Shown here one piece after another: positions 52,888 to 62,351 of a stretch of DNA of 64,000 nucleotides. The notes under the pieces were generated by a model that was not told the origin of the DNA, searched no databases, and saw nothing but the letters and a program-made list of their open reading frames with translations. The DNA comes from Bacillus sp. OxB-1 (GTDB lineage: Bacteria; Bacillota; Bacilli; Bacillales_A; Planococcaceae): the NCBI RefSeq assembly GCF_000829195.1, contig NZ_AP013294.1, positions 1,375,001 to 1,439,000 on the forward strand, in the 5' to 3' direction. How positions within the stretch are numbered: position 1 is the first letter of the stretch; every line of letters begins with the position of its first letter. Both the position numbers and the translations under genes were made by a program.

Positions 52888-53447
52888 TCCGCCATTTGCC
52901 GACCTTGGGCAATCAAGAGCGCAAATATGTCGGGTGGACCAATGAGCCGATTGCCGTAGAGGGGGAAATGACGGAACCACTCAACCCTTCCGTCGTGCAG
53001 GGAAGCGATTTGCAGCGTGCCCAACAGACGGCCGCCCTTTATTTTCCGAAAGCGGAGTATATAGCGGATGCACGATGGCGTGAATGCAATTTCGGAAAAT
53101 TTGAAGGGAAAACGTATGCCGAACTGGAAAAGGTACAGGAATACCGTGACTGGATCGACAATCCATATTTGATTGCTCCGGTGGATGGTGAAAGTTTGAA
53201 AGTTGTGGAAGAACGGGTCTTGGAAGCGATGGCGGAGCTGCCGGATGAAGCAGTAGTCGTCACGCACGGCGGCCCGATGCGAGTCATCCTGACGAGATTC
53301 TGCCCAGTCCCGAAGGAGTTCTGGTCCTGGAACATTCCGCATGGCGTCGTCTATCATCTGGACTGGGACAGTGAACAAGCGTTCAAGGAGGGGAAGCCAT
53401 GCATGTCTATATCGGCGGAGCTGCAAACGGAAAACGGGATTATGTAA
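52860..53447 (+). CDS. cobC: Histidine phosphatase, probable alpha-ribazole phosphatase CobC
   Basis: This 195-residue protein of the phosphoglycerate-mutase-like family has IHLIRHLPTLGNQERKYVG (His nucleophile), SDLQRAQQTAALYFP, RECNFGKFEGKTYAEL and VVTHGGPMRVIL (second His). By operon context it should remove the phosphate from alpha-ribazole phosphate or from adenosylcobalamin phosphate. It overlaps cobS by 28 bases and the next gene by 49 bases, the largest overlap in the operon. Confidence 0.88.
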   Translation: MVRRYRIHLIRHLPTLGNQERKYVGWTNEPIAVEGEMTEPLNPSVVQGSDLQRAQQTAALYFPKAEYIADARWRECNFGKFEGKTYAELEKVQEYRDWIDNPYLIAPVDGESLKVVEERVLEAMAELPDEAVVVTHGGPMRVILTRFCPVPKEFWSWNIPHGVVYHLDWDSEQAFKEGKPCMSISAELQTENGIM

Positions 53448-53788
53448 GGTCGATGCTTGCAGGACGGGAAGTGAGCTGGTACGAAGGGAAGCTTCCGGAA
53501 CGAGTCGATTCGACAGTAGTCGTAGCCGGGCTCGAGAATTGGATGGCCGGGACGGAATTATCCGAAGCGGAAGCGGTCCGCCAAGCGCTGGAAAGCCTGA
53601 AAGGGCAAGAGGTCATTGTCATCTTGACGGATATCGGCCGGGGCATCGTGCCGATGGACCCGGCTTTACGGGAACTGCGCGACCGGTGCGGCCGCCTGTA
53701 CCAGCGGCTGTTGGCGGAAGCGGATGAAGTGACCCGGATCTGGTACGGGTTGGCACAAACTTTAAAGAAAAGGGGAGAGGGAACATGA
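53399..53788 (+). CDS. Short CobU-like protein with degenerate P-loop
   Basis: The 129 residues resemble a shortened CobU. The P-loop reads GGAANGKRDYVRSML, losing the Ser/Thr of GxxxxGK(S/T), while the C-terminal region VILTDIGRGIVPMDPALRELRDRCGRLYQRLLAEADEVTRIWYGL strongly recalls the GIVP...RDxxGRLNQ end of CobU. The middle part with the guanylylated His is absent. It may complement the first CobU, whose C-terminus is less typical, or be a subunit or relic. The ribosome site GGAGGGGAAGCC lies inside cobC. The stop overlaps pduO (ATGA). Confidence 0.78.
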   Translation: MHVYIGGAANGKRDYVRSMLAGREVSWYEGKLPERVDSTVVVAGLENWMAGTELSEAEAVRQALESLKGQEVIVILTDIGRGIVPMDPALRELRDRCGRLYQRLLAEADEVTRIWYGLAQTLKKRGEGT

Positions 53789-54357
53789 AAATTTACACAC
53801 GGACTGGGGATAAAGGACAGACGAGCCTGATCGGGGGACGCGTCGACAAGGACAGTTTGCGAGTTGAAGCATACGGTTCGATGGATGAGCTGAATTCATT
53901 CATCGGAAAAGCGATGACGGAACTCGATTCGGCCATTTTCACGGATATACTGAAAGATTTGGAAGCCATCCAGAATGAACTTTTTGACGGAGGCGGCGAC
54001 CTGGCGAATGTCATGAAGGAACGCCATTATAAATTGAATGAAGAGCCGATCGCCGTGCTGGAACAGCGGATCGACGACCTGATGGAAGAAGCGCCTGAAC
54101 TCGAGCGGTTCATCTTGCCGGGCGGTTCCCCGGGAGCCGCCACGTTGCACATCGCCAGGACTGTCGCAAGACGTGCGGAACGGTTGACAGTGACGTTGAT
54201 GAAATCGGAAGAAGATGTGCCCGCGGTCGTCCAACGGTACTTGAACCGCCTCTCCGACTACCTTTTCGTCGCAGCCCGCATCGTCAATGCAAGACTGAAC
54301 GTACCCGACAACGAATACGTCCGCAGCGCAAAAGTGTTCCGGACGGATAAGAAGTGA
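53785..54357 (+). CDS. pduO: PduO-type cob(I)alamin adenosyltransferase
   Basis: This 190-residue enzyme transfers the 5'-deoxyadenosyl group from ATP to cob(I)alamin or related corrinoids. The N-terminal MKIYTRTGDKGQTSLIGGRV is the ATP-binding motif; YGSMDELNSFIGKAM, FILPGGSPGAATLHIARTVARRAER and RYLNRLSDYLFVAARIVN are family hallmarks. It is the last gene of the operon; a terminator follows within five bases. It makes the coenzyme that IcmF in this window needs. Confidence 0.95.
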   Translation: MKIYTRTGDKGQTSLIGGRVDKDSLRVEAYGSMDELNSFIGKAMTELDSAIFTDILKDLEAIQNELFDGGGDLANVMKERHYKLNEEPIAVLEQRIDDLMEEAPELERFILPGGSPGAATLHIARTVARRAERLTVTLMKSEEDVPAVVQRYLNRLSDYLFVAARIVNARLNVPDNEYVRSAKVFRTDKK

Positions 54358-54361
54358 AGGG

Positions 54362-54390
54362 AAAACCCGCGTTTTTCGCGGGTTTTTTTT
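54362..54390 (+). terminator. Terminator of the corrinoid salvage operon
   Basis: AACCCGCG / CGCGGGTT with a T5 loop and a long T run directly after pduO. Confidence 0.93.
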
Positions 54391-54450
54391 GATTGCCTGA
54401 AAACCGGGCAAGCCGTTTTTGGGAGTCTGGGCGGGTGTCTTTTCCGTTCG

Positions 54451-55095
54451 CGCCCATATCTCCCGCGTTTCGCTCATAAGTGGTTGCCCGCGCTCATATC
54501 TCCCGTGTTCCGCTCATAAGTCTTTGCCCGCGCCCATATCTCCCGTGTTTCGCTCATAAGTGGTTGTTCGGCGCTCATATCTCCCGCGCTGCGCTCATAA
54601 GTCGTTGTTCGCGCCCATATCTCCCGCGCCGCGCTCATAAGTCGTTGCCCGCGCTCATATCTCCCGCGCCGCGCTCATAATTCGTTGTTCGGCGCTCATA
54701 TCTCCCGCGTTTCGCTCATAAGTGGTTGTTCGCGCCCATATCTCCCGTGTTCCGCTCATAAGTCTTTGCCCGCGCTCATATCTCCCGCGTTTCGCTCATA
54801 AATGGTTGCCCGCGCCCATATCTCCCGCGCCGCGCTCATAAGTCGTTGTTCGGCGCCCATAACTCCCGTGTTCCGCTTATAAGTCTTTGCCCGCGCTCAT
54901 AAGTGGTTGCCCGGCGCCCATATCTCCCGCGTTTCGCTCATAATTCGTTGTTCGGCGCTCATATCTCCCGCGCCGCGCTCATAAGTCGTTGTTCGGCGCT
55001 CATACCTCCCGCGCCGCGCTCATAAGTCGTTGCCCGCGCTCATATCTCCCGCGCCGCGCCCATAATCCCGTTTACCCCGCTCATAAGCCTCCCCG
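54451..55095. repeat. 20-21-bp-phased array 9 (CGCTCATA family), about 32 units, dimeric
   Basis: The largest array: CGCTCATA or CGCCCATA recurs every 20-21 bases for about 640 bp. Two unit types mostly alternate, CGCTCATATCTCCCGCGTTT and CGCTCATAAGTCGTTGCCCG, so the real repeat is a dimer of 40-41 bp. Units are close to identical in the middle and degenerate at the end. It lies between the B12 operon terminator and the fadF promoter. Reading frames across it are low-complexity and are not counted as genes. Confidence 0.95.
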
Positions 55096-55256
55096 ACCAA
55101 ATGGTTGCGAATAATGCAATTAATCATTCCTGCTATCGAAATATTTCAACTACTCTGTTGAAATTGGTTGAAAATATAGTATACTCGAATTATGTAGATT
55201 ATCCAGATAAATAATAGTTTGAAAAGTAATATTCTGCCGTTGAATAAAAATTTCTG

Positions 55257-55285
55257 TTGACTGAATGCTCATTCATAATTAAACT
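55257..55285 (+). promoter_or_regulatory. fadF promoter with palindromic operator
   Basis: TTGACT (55257-55262), a 17-base spacer and TAAACT (55280-55285). The palindrome TGAATG-CT-CATTCA (55262-55275) fills the spacer; its arms equal those of the B. subtilis FadR box, which has a longer centre. A related site lies before the thiolase gene. The regulator may be the TetR protein at 62352. Confidence 0.6.
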
Positions 55286-55348
55286 GTTAAATAAGAGTGA
55301 CCGACAAACAGTATGTCACGTTTGTTTTAAAGAAAGGGGAGGGAATGA

Positions 55349-57499
55349 ATGGGGCCATTATTAATTGCCAATTGGGTGTTGTTTTTAGCCGTCACGGCTT
55401 ATGCGCTGGCATTATTCACGTATTTATTAAAAACACGGACCCAATTCATCAAACTTGGCCGGAAGGAAGAGTTTGACAAGAATGTATCCAGAAGGCTTGA
55501 AGCGGTTTGGGTGAATGTTTTTGGACAAAAGAAATTATTGAAGGACAAGAAGAGTGGTTCGATTCACGTCATGTTCTTCTACGGCTTCCTGCTCGTACAA
55601 TTCGGCGCGATCGATCTGATCTGGAAAGGACTCAAGCCAGGATCGCATTTACCGTTTGGACCGATCTATCCGGCCTTTACGTTTTTCCAGGAAATCGTTG
55701 TCGCAGTCATTCTTATAGCAGTCGTCTGGGCGTTTCACCGCCGTTATGTCGAAAAGCTGGTCCGTTTGAAAAGAGGTTGGAAATCCGGCCTTGTCCTAAT
55801 TTTCATCGGAACACTCATGCTGTCGACACTTGTCGCAAATGGAGCGAACATCATCTGGCAAGGTCATGAAACAACATGGACAGAACCGATGGCATCCGCC
55901 ATTGCCGCGGGACTCGGCTTCATGTCGCCGACTGCTGCTGCAGCCGTCTTTTTTATCGCATGGTGGATTCACTTGCTGACGTTGCTGACATTCCTCGTCT
56001 ATGTGCCGCAATCGAAGCACGCGCACTTGATCGCAGGGCCGGTCAATACGTATTTCATGCGTTTCGACCGTCGTGGCAAACTGGCGCCGATTGATTTCGA
56101 AGCACTTGAGAATGTGGAAGAGGAAGATGAAATGCCGGCTCTCGGAGTTGGAAAAGTAACCGATTTCACACAGCTTCAAATGATTGACTTCTACGCTTGC
56201 GTGGAATGCGGACGATGTACGAATATGTGTCCTGCCACCGGGACGGGCAAAATGTTGTCTCCGATGGATTTGATTACAAAGCTGCGTGATAATTTGACGA
56301 ACACTGGGGCGCTGGTCACGAAGCAGAAGCCCTGGGTACCGGCTCCTATGTTCAAGAACACGAAGGGGAACCAGATCGCGTTGGCGGCTGGGGCGGAAGG
56401 TGCTGTACTTGATGATATTTACAGCCCGAGCCTGATCGGGGATGTCATTACGGAAGAGGAAATCTGGGCGTGCACGACCTGCCGGAACTGTGAAGACCAA
56501 TGTCCGGTCATGAACGAACACGTCGACAAAATCATCGATCTTCGCCGTTATCTCGTCATGACGGAAGGGAAGATGGATGCGGATGCACAACGCGCGATGA
56601 CGAACATCGAGCGTCAAGGGAATCCGTGGGGACTGAACCGGAAAGAGAAGGAGAACTGGCGCGAAGCCAATCCGGAACTTCACATCCCGACTGTCAAAGA
56701 AATGAAAAAAGCGGGAGAAGACTTCGAATATCTATTCTGGGTCGGCTCGATGGGTGCTTTCGATAACCGTTCCCAAAAGATTGCGTTGTCGTTTGCGCAT
56801 CTTCTGAACGAAGCGGGCGTCAAATTCGCCATTCTGGGGAATAAAGAGAAGAATTCCGGTGACACACCGCGCCGTCTAGGAAATGAATTTTTATTCCAAG
56901 AGTTGGCGACTTCCAATATCGAAGAGTTCGAGAAAGCGGGCGTTACAAAAATTGTCACAATCGACCCGCACGCATATAATATATTTAAGAATGAATACCC
57001 GGATTTCGGATTCAAGGCGGAAGTCCTCCACCATACGGAACTTCTCCATGAACTCGTCATTCAAGGAAAACTGAAACCGCAGCATCCGATCAATGAAACA
57101 ATTACATTCCATGATTCCTGCTATCTCGGCAGATACAACGACGTCTATGACCCGCCGCGCGAAATTCTGAAAGCGATTCCGGGCGTCCGACTCGTCGAGA
57201 TGAAACGGAACCGCCAGGACGGCATGTGCTGTGGAGCTGGCGGAGGCCTGATGTGGATGGAAGAGGATACCGGCCACCGCATCAACGTAGCACGGACCGA
57301 GCAGGCGCTCGAAGTGAGCCCGGGCATCATTTCTTCCGGTTGTCCATACTGCTTGACGATGCTCTCGGACGGAACGAAAGCGGTGGAAGTGGAAGATTCG
57401 GTCGGCACATACGATATCGCCGAATTGCTTGAACGCTCGATTTTCGGTGAGGAGAGGCAATTGGCTGCAACGGAAGAAGAGGCCACGGTTCTCCAATAA
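55349..57499 (+). CDS. fadF: FadF-like membrane iron-sulfur oxidoreductase
   Basis: This 716-residue protein has about five to six N-terminal membrane helices (1-240, NarI-like), then two 4Fe-4S motifs (CVECGRCTNMCP near residue 290; CTTCRNCEDQCP near 380), and two CCG-type domains as in HdrB (FHDSCYLGRYN, MCCGAGGGLMWME; SSGCPYCLTML). It resembles B. subtilis FadF (YwjF), thought to pass electrons from electron-transfer flavoprotein or acyl-CoA dehydrogenase to menaquinone in beta-oxidation. Start ATG 55349 with AAAGGGGAGGG. A terminator follows, so later genes use their own promoter. Confidence 0.92.
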   Translation: MGPLLIANWVLFLAVTAYALALFTYLLKTRTQFIKLGRKEEFDKNVSRRLEAVWVNVFGQKKLLKDKKSGSIHVMFFYGFLLVQFGAIDLIWKGLKPGSHLPFGPIYPAFTFFQEIVVAVILIAVVWAFHRRYVEKLVRLKRGWKSGLVLIFIGTLMLSTLVANGANIIWQGHETTWTEPMASAIAAGLGFMSPTAAAAVFFIAWWIHLLTLLTFLVYVPQSKHAHLIAGPVNTYFMRFDRRGKLAPIDFEALENVEEEDEMPALGVGKVTDFTQLQMIDFYACVECGRCTNMCPATGTGKMLSPMDLITKLRDNLTNTGALVTKQKPWVPAPMFKNTKGNQIALAAGAEGAVLDDIYSPSLIGDVITEEEIWACTTCRNCEDQCPVMNEHVDKIIDLRRYLVMTEGKMDADAQRAMTNIERQGNPWGLNRKEKENWREANPELHIPTVKEMKKAGEDFEYLFWVGSMGAFDNRSQKIALSFAHLLNEAGVKFAILGNKEKNSGDTPRRLGNEFLFQELATSNIEEFEKAGVTKIVTIDPHAYNIFKNEYPDFGFKAEVLHHTELLHELVIQGKLKPQHPINETITFHDSCYLGRYNDVYDPPREILKAIPGVRLVEMKRNRQDGMCCGAGGGLMWMEEDTGHRINVARTEQALEVSPGIISSGCPYCLTMLSDGTKAVEVEDSVGTYDIAELLERSIFGEERQLAATEEEATVLQ

Positions 57500-57589
57500 T
57501 CTATTGCAGAACTATCAGTCTTGTCGTATAATTAAATCAATTAGAAACTGGACGGATTGCACCGACCTGTTTGACATCACAACTAATGC

Positions 57590-57615
57590 AGGGAGTGGGA
57601 CTCACTCCCTTTTTC
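57590..57615 (+). terminator. Terminator of fadF
   Basis: AGGGAGTG / CACTCCCT with a 5-base loop and TTTTTC. Confidence 0.88.
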
Positions 57616-57627
57616 TTCGAAGCTGCG

Positions 57628-57642
57628 TTGAGCGAGCGTTCA
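57628..57642 (+). promoter_or_regulatory. Probable operator before the thiolase operon
   Basis: TGAGCG-AG-CGTTCA (57629-57642) has 5 of 6 matching arm pairs and the same shape as the fadF operator (TGARYG-NN-CRTTCA). A -35-like TTGAGC (57628) overlaps it; a -10 is not clear. Confidence 0.5.
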
Positions 57643-57702
57643 GTCAATGAAATTCAAATTCAATTCCATGACAGTCAACTATCAAAACGGAGGCGATGGG
57701 AA

Positions 57703-58896
57703 ATGGCAAGAACAGTAATTATCGGAGGGGCGCGCACCCCATTTGCAAAATTGGGCGGAGCCTTGCAAGCGATGTCAGCGAGTGATCTGGGTGGAATCGC
57801 GATCAAAGAGGCACTGCATCGTGCGGACGTAAAAGAAGATGAAGTGGATGAAGTCATCATAGGGACGGTGCTTCAGGCAGGGCAAGGACAGATCCCTTCC
57901 CGCCAAGCAGCGACGAAAGCGGGCCTTCCATGGTCGGTAAAAACGGAGACCATCAACAAAGTATGCGCTTCCGGAATGCGGAGCGTTACATTGGGCGATC
58001 AGCTCATCCGCTTGGGAGACGAGGAAGTGATTGTTGCGGGCGGCATGGAGTCGATGTCCAATGCGCCGTATTATTTGCAGAAAGGCCGCTTCGGTTTGAA
58101 GATGGGTGATACGAATTTGGTGGATGGGATGATTTACGATGGACTGTCCTGTGCTTTCTCACCGGAGCGGGTACATATGGGAACCTACGGCAACCGGACG
58201 GCGGATTCATTTGAACTGACACGTGAAGCGCAGGATGAATGGTCCTTCCGCAGCCATCAGCGTGCGACAGAAGCGATCGATAAAGGGATTTTTGCAGAGG
58301 AAATCGTACCAGTCGAAATTCCGCAACGCAAAGGGGACCCCGTCGTTTTCGATACGGATGAAGCACCCCGCCGGGACACAACCTTGGAAACGCTTTCTAA
58401 ATTGCGTCCGGCATTCGACAAGGACGGCACAATCACTGCCGGAAATGCACCGGGAGTGAATGACGGGGCATGCGCCTTAGTGTTAATGAATGAAGAACGG
58501 GCGAAAAGGGAAGGGAAAACGCCGCTTGCGACCATTATCGGTCACGCTGAAGTCGCCATCGAACCGGAAAACTTCCCGCAAACACCAGGCCTCGTCATCA
58601 ATGAACTTCTGAAAAAGACGGGCAAGAAGCTGGAAGACGTCGATCTATTCGAAATCAACGAAGCATTTGCAGCCGTGGCTCTGGCAAGCTCTCAAATCGC
58701 CGGACTGGACCCAGAGAAAGTGAATGTCAATGGCGGCGCGGTTGCGCTTGGCCACCCGATTGGGGCGAGCGGTGCCCGAATCATCTTGACACTTGCCCAT
58801 GAACTGAAACGCCGCGGCGGCGGCGTCGGCATTGCATCGATCTGCTCGGGAGGCGGGCAAGGCGATGCCGTCATGATCGAAGTGGAAAAAGATTAA
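57703..58896 (+). CDS. mmgA: Acetyl-CoA C-acetyltransferase (thiolase)
   Basis: This 397-residue thiolase joins or splits acyl-CoA units at the last step of beta-oxidation. Active-site residues are the Cys of [12 protein letters not shown] (near 88), the His of [11 protein letters not shown] and the Cys of [18 protein letters not shown] is also present. The start is ATG 57703, behind ACGGAGGCG; the longer reading reaches back over the operator. It is first in an operon with a hydroxyacyl-CoA dehydrogenase and acyl-CoA dehydrogenase, as in mmgABC. Confidence 0.95.
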   Translation: MARTVIIGGARTPFAKLGGALQAMSASDLGGIAIKEALHRADVKEDEVDEVIIGTVLQAGQGQIPSRQAATKAGLPWSVKTETINKVCASGMRSVTLGDQLIRLGDEEVIVAGGMESMSNAPYYLQKGRFGLKMGDTNLVDGMIYDGLSCAFSPERVHMGTYGNRTADSFELTREAQDEWSFRSHQRATEAIDKGIFAEEIVPVEIPQRKGDPVVFDTDEAPRRDTTLETLSKLRPAFDKDGTITAGNAPGVNDGACALVLMNEERAKREGKTPLATIIGHAEVAIEPENFPQTPGLVINELLKKTGKKLEDVDLFEINEAFAAVALASSQIAGLDPEKVNVNGGAVALGHPIGASGARIILTLAHELKRRGGGVGIASICSGGGQGDAVMIEVEKD

Positions 58897-58924
58897 TGGA
58901 ATCGGGAAAACGGGGGGAACACTA

Positions 58925-59776
<852 letters not shown>

Positions 59777-59791
59777 AGGAGAGCAAATGCC

Positions 59792-60928
59792 ATGGATTTA
59801 CAATTTACCGAAGAACAGCTGATGATGCGCGACATGGTACGGAATTTTGCTAAAACAGAGATTGAGCCGTTTGTTCCCCGGATGGAAGCGGGGGAGTTTC
59901 CACACGACATCTTAACGAAAATGGGCGAGCTCGGCCTGATGGGTATCACGGTTCCGGAAGAATACGGCGGATCGGGGATGGATTTCATTTCCTATATCAT
60001 CGCGATCAACGAACTATCCAAGGTGAGCGCGGTTGTCGGGGTCATTCTATCAGTCCATACTTCGGTCGGAACGAACCCGATCCTTTATTTCGGAAATGAA
60101 CAGCAAAAGCAAGAGTACGTACCCAAAATGGCGAGCGGCGAATACCTCGGGGCCTTCTGTTTGACCGAACCTTCAGCGGGGTCGGACGCAGGTTCATTGA
60201 AAACAAGGGCCGTTAAAAAAGACGGACATTATGTGATCAACGGATCCAAGGTCTTCATTACGAACGGCGGGGAAGCGGATGTCTATATCGTGTTCGCTTC
60301 GACGGATCCATCGAAAGGAACGCACGGCGTCACGGCGTTCATCGTCGACAAAGACACACCGGGACTCGTCATCGGAAAAGATGAGGAGAAAATGGGGCTT
60401 CATGGTTCACGGACCGTCCAATTGACGTTCGAAGATATGAAAGTGCCGGAAGATAAGGTGCTTGGCGTAGAAGGCGAAGGATTCAAAATCGCCATGGCCA
60501 ATCTCGATGTAGGCCGGATCGGCATCGCATCACAGGCGCTCGGGATTGCGGAAGCTTCATTGGAAGCGGCGACAGACTACGCGAAAGAGCGTGTCCAGTT
60601 CGGAAAGCCGATCGCCGCCCAGCAAGGGGTCGGATTCAAATTGGCGGATATGGCCACAGCGGTGGAAGCATCGCGACTGCTTGTCTACCGGGCTGCGCAG
60701 ATGCGGTCGGAAGGGCTGTCATGCGGGAAAGAGGCATCGATGGCGAAACTGTTCGCCTCCCAGACGGCGGTCGACTGTTCGATCGAAGCGATCCAAGTGT
60801 TCGGCGGATACGGCTATACGGAAGACTATCCGGTGGAGCGCTATTTCCGCGACGCAAAAGTTACGCAGATCTATGAAGGTACCAGTGAGATCCAACGGTT
60901 GGTTATATCGAAGCAATTGACGAAGTAG
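59792..60928 (+). CDS. mmgC: Acyl-CoA dehydrogenase (MmgC-like)
   Basis: This 378-residue FAD enzyme introduces the alpha-beta double bond in acyl-CoA. Family signatures are [52 protein letters not shown] and the catalytic Glu in QIYEGTSEIQRLV. It begins 15 bases after mmgB with ribosome site AAAGGAG. A 270-base spacer with two repeats separates it from a second acyl-CoA dehydrogenase gene. Confidence 0.95.
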   Translation: MDLQFTEEQLMMRDMVRNFAKTEIEPFVPRMEAGEFPHDILTKMGELGLMGITVPEEYGGSGMDFISYIIAINELSKVSAVVGVILSVHTSVGTNPILYFGNEQQKQEYVPKMASGEYLGAFCLTEPSAGSDAGSLKTRAVKKDGHYVINGSKVFITNGGEADVYIVFASTDPSKGTHGVTAFIVDKDTPGLVIGKDEEKMGLHGSRTVQLTFEDMKVPEDKVLGVEGEGFKIAMANLDVGRIGIASQALGIAEASLEAATDYAKERVQFGKPIAAQQGVGFKLADMATAVEASRLLVYRAAQMRSEGLSCGKEASMAKLFASQTAVDCSIEAIQVFGGYGYTEDYPVERYFRDAKVTQIYEGTSEIQRLVISKQLTK

Positions 60929-60944
60929 AAAATGTAAATCGATT

Positions 60945-61002
60945 GGATGCCAGGTGCTGCCACAATTCGCAAAGAGCGCGAATGGTGTCAGTACCTGGCA
61001 CC
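60945..61002. repeat. 54-bp hairpin repeat, copy 2
   Basis: GCCAGGTGCTG / CAGTACCTGGC with inner ATTCGC / GCGAAT. It is about 87% identical to 11289-11345. It lies 17 bases after the mmgC stop. Confidence 0.8.
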
Positions 61003-61018
61003 TTGGACGATATATCAG

Positions 61019-61155
61019 TGGACTGTTGCTTGGAGTGGAAGCGCTCGACTCCTGCGGGAATAGCGTGAGCCTTGAGACCCCGCAGGAGCGAACCGACGAG
61101 GAGGCTCAAGCCACGCCCGCGGAAAGCGAGCGCTGGAACGGAAAGCACCAGCCCT
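61019..61155. repeat. Divergent relative of the 199-bp element
   Basis: GACTCCTGCGGGAA, GAGACCCCGCAGGAGC, GACGAGGAGGCTC and CGCGGAAAGCGAGCGC occur in the order of the reverse complement of the 199-bp elements, with weak ends (GCGCTC / GAGCGC). No GGGGCTGTCC ends are present. It separates the two acyl-CoA dehydrogenase genes. Confidence 0.75.
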
Positions 61156-61198
61156 GTTGCAAACCATATACTTTGACAAAGATAAGGTGGGAATCAAA

Positions 61199-62338
61199 AT
61201 GGATTTTAAATTATCGGAAGAACATGAAATGATCCGGAAGATGGTCCGTGATTTTGCGGAGAATGAAGTCGCACCGACTGCGGCGGAACGGGATGAAGAA
61301 GAACGGTTCGACATGGCATTATTTGAAAAGATGGCGGAACTTGGATTGACGGGCATCCCTTGGCCGGAAGAGTACGGCGGCATCGGCAGTGACTATCTTG
61401 CATACGTCATCGCAGTGGAGGAGCTTTCCCGGGTCTGTGCATCGACGGGCGTTACCTTATCGGCCCACACATCACTTGCAGGATGGCCGGTTTTCAAATA
61501 TGGTACGGAAGAACAGAAGCAAAAGTATCTGCGTCCAATGGCGGAAGGCACCAAAATTGGTGCATACGGCTTGACCGAGCCGGGTTCAGGATCGGACGCG
61601 GGCGGCATGCGCACAACCGCCAAGCTGGATGGCGAAGACTATGTGCTGAACGGATCCAAAATCTTCATTACCAACGGCGGGATAGCGGACATTTACATCG
61701 TATTCGCGGTCACCGATCCGGAATCGAAGCATAAAGGAACAAGCGCATTCATCGTCGAGAAAGATTTTGCAGGCTTCTCCGTCGGAAAGAAAGAGAAGAA
61801 GCTTGGGATCCGTTCATCTCCAACAACGGAAATCATGTTCGACAATTGCCGGGTGCCGAAAGAGAACCTTTTGGGTGAGGAAGGCGAAGGCTTCATCATC
61901 GCAATGAAAACATTGGATGGCGGCCGGAACGGGATTGCCGCGCAAGCCGTGGGGATTGCGCAAGGGGCGCTTGAAGCATCGGTCGATTATGCGAAGGAAC
62001 GGGTGCAGTTTGGAAAACCGATCGCGGCGAACCAAGGTGTCGGCTTCAAGCTGGCGGACATGGCGACAGCGGTGGAAGCATCCCGCCTATTGACATATCA
62101 AGCAGCTTGGTTGGAATCGAATAACTTGCCATACGGAAAAGAATCGGCCATGGCGAAATTGATGGCCGGAGATACAGCGATGAAAGTGACAACCGAAGCA
62201 GTTCAAGTATTTGGCGGTTACGGGTATACGAAAGATTACCCGGTCGAGCGTTTCATGCGCGATGCGAAAATCACGCAAATTTACGAAGGAACGCAGGAAA
62301 TTCAACGTCTTGTCATCTCCCGTATGCTGACAAAATAA
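61199..62338 (+). CDS. Acyl-CoA dehydrogenase (AcdA-like)
   Basis: This 379-residue protein is a second member of the family, with [56 protein letters not shown] and the catalytic Glu in [13 protein letters not shown]. It resembles the AcdA type of Bacilli, active on short or branched acyl-CoA. It is not closely identical to the previous copy, so it is an old paralogue. ATG 61199 is chosen, behind AAGGTGGG. The TetR gene starts 13 bases after its stop. Confidence 0.93.
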   Translation: MDFKLSEEHEMIRKMVRDFAENEVAPTAAERDEEERFDMALFEKMAELGLTGIPWPEEYGGIGSDYLAYVIAVEELSRVCASTGVTLSAHTSLAGWPVFKYGTEEQKQKYLRPMAEGTKIGAYGLTEPGSGSDAGGMRTTAKLDGEDYVLNGSKIFITNGGIADIYIVFAVTDPESKHKGTSAFIVEKDFAGFSVGKKEKKLGIRSSPTTEIMFDNCRVPKENLLGEEGEGFIIAMKTLDGGRNGIAAQAVGIAQGALEASVDYAKERVQFGKPIAANQGVGFKLADMATAVEASRLLTYQAAWLESNNLPYGKESAMAKLMAGDTAMKVTTEAVQVFGGYGYTKDYPVERFMRDAKITQIYEGTQEIQRLVISRMLTK

Positions 62339-62351
62339 ACGGGAGGTTCAT

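Noticed and set aside
54480-54680. Open reading frame across array 9
   Set aside because: It is low-complexity and arises from the near 20-21 bp period; there is no ribosome site and other frames are open too.
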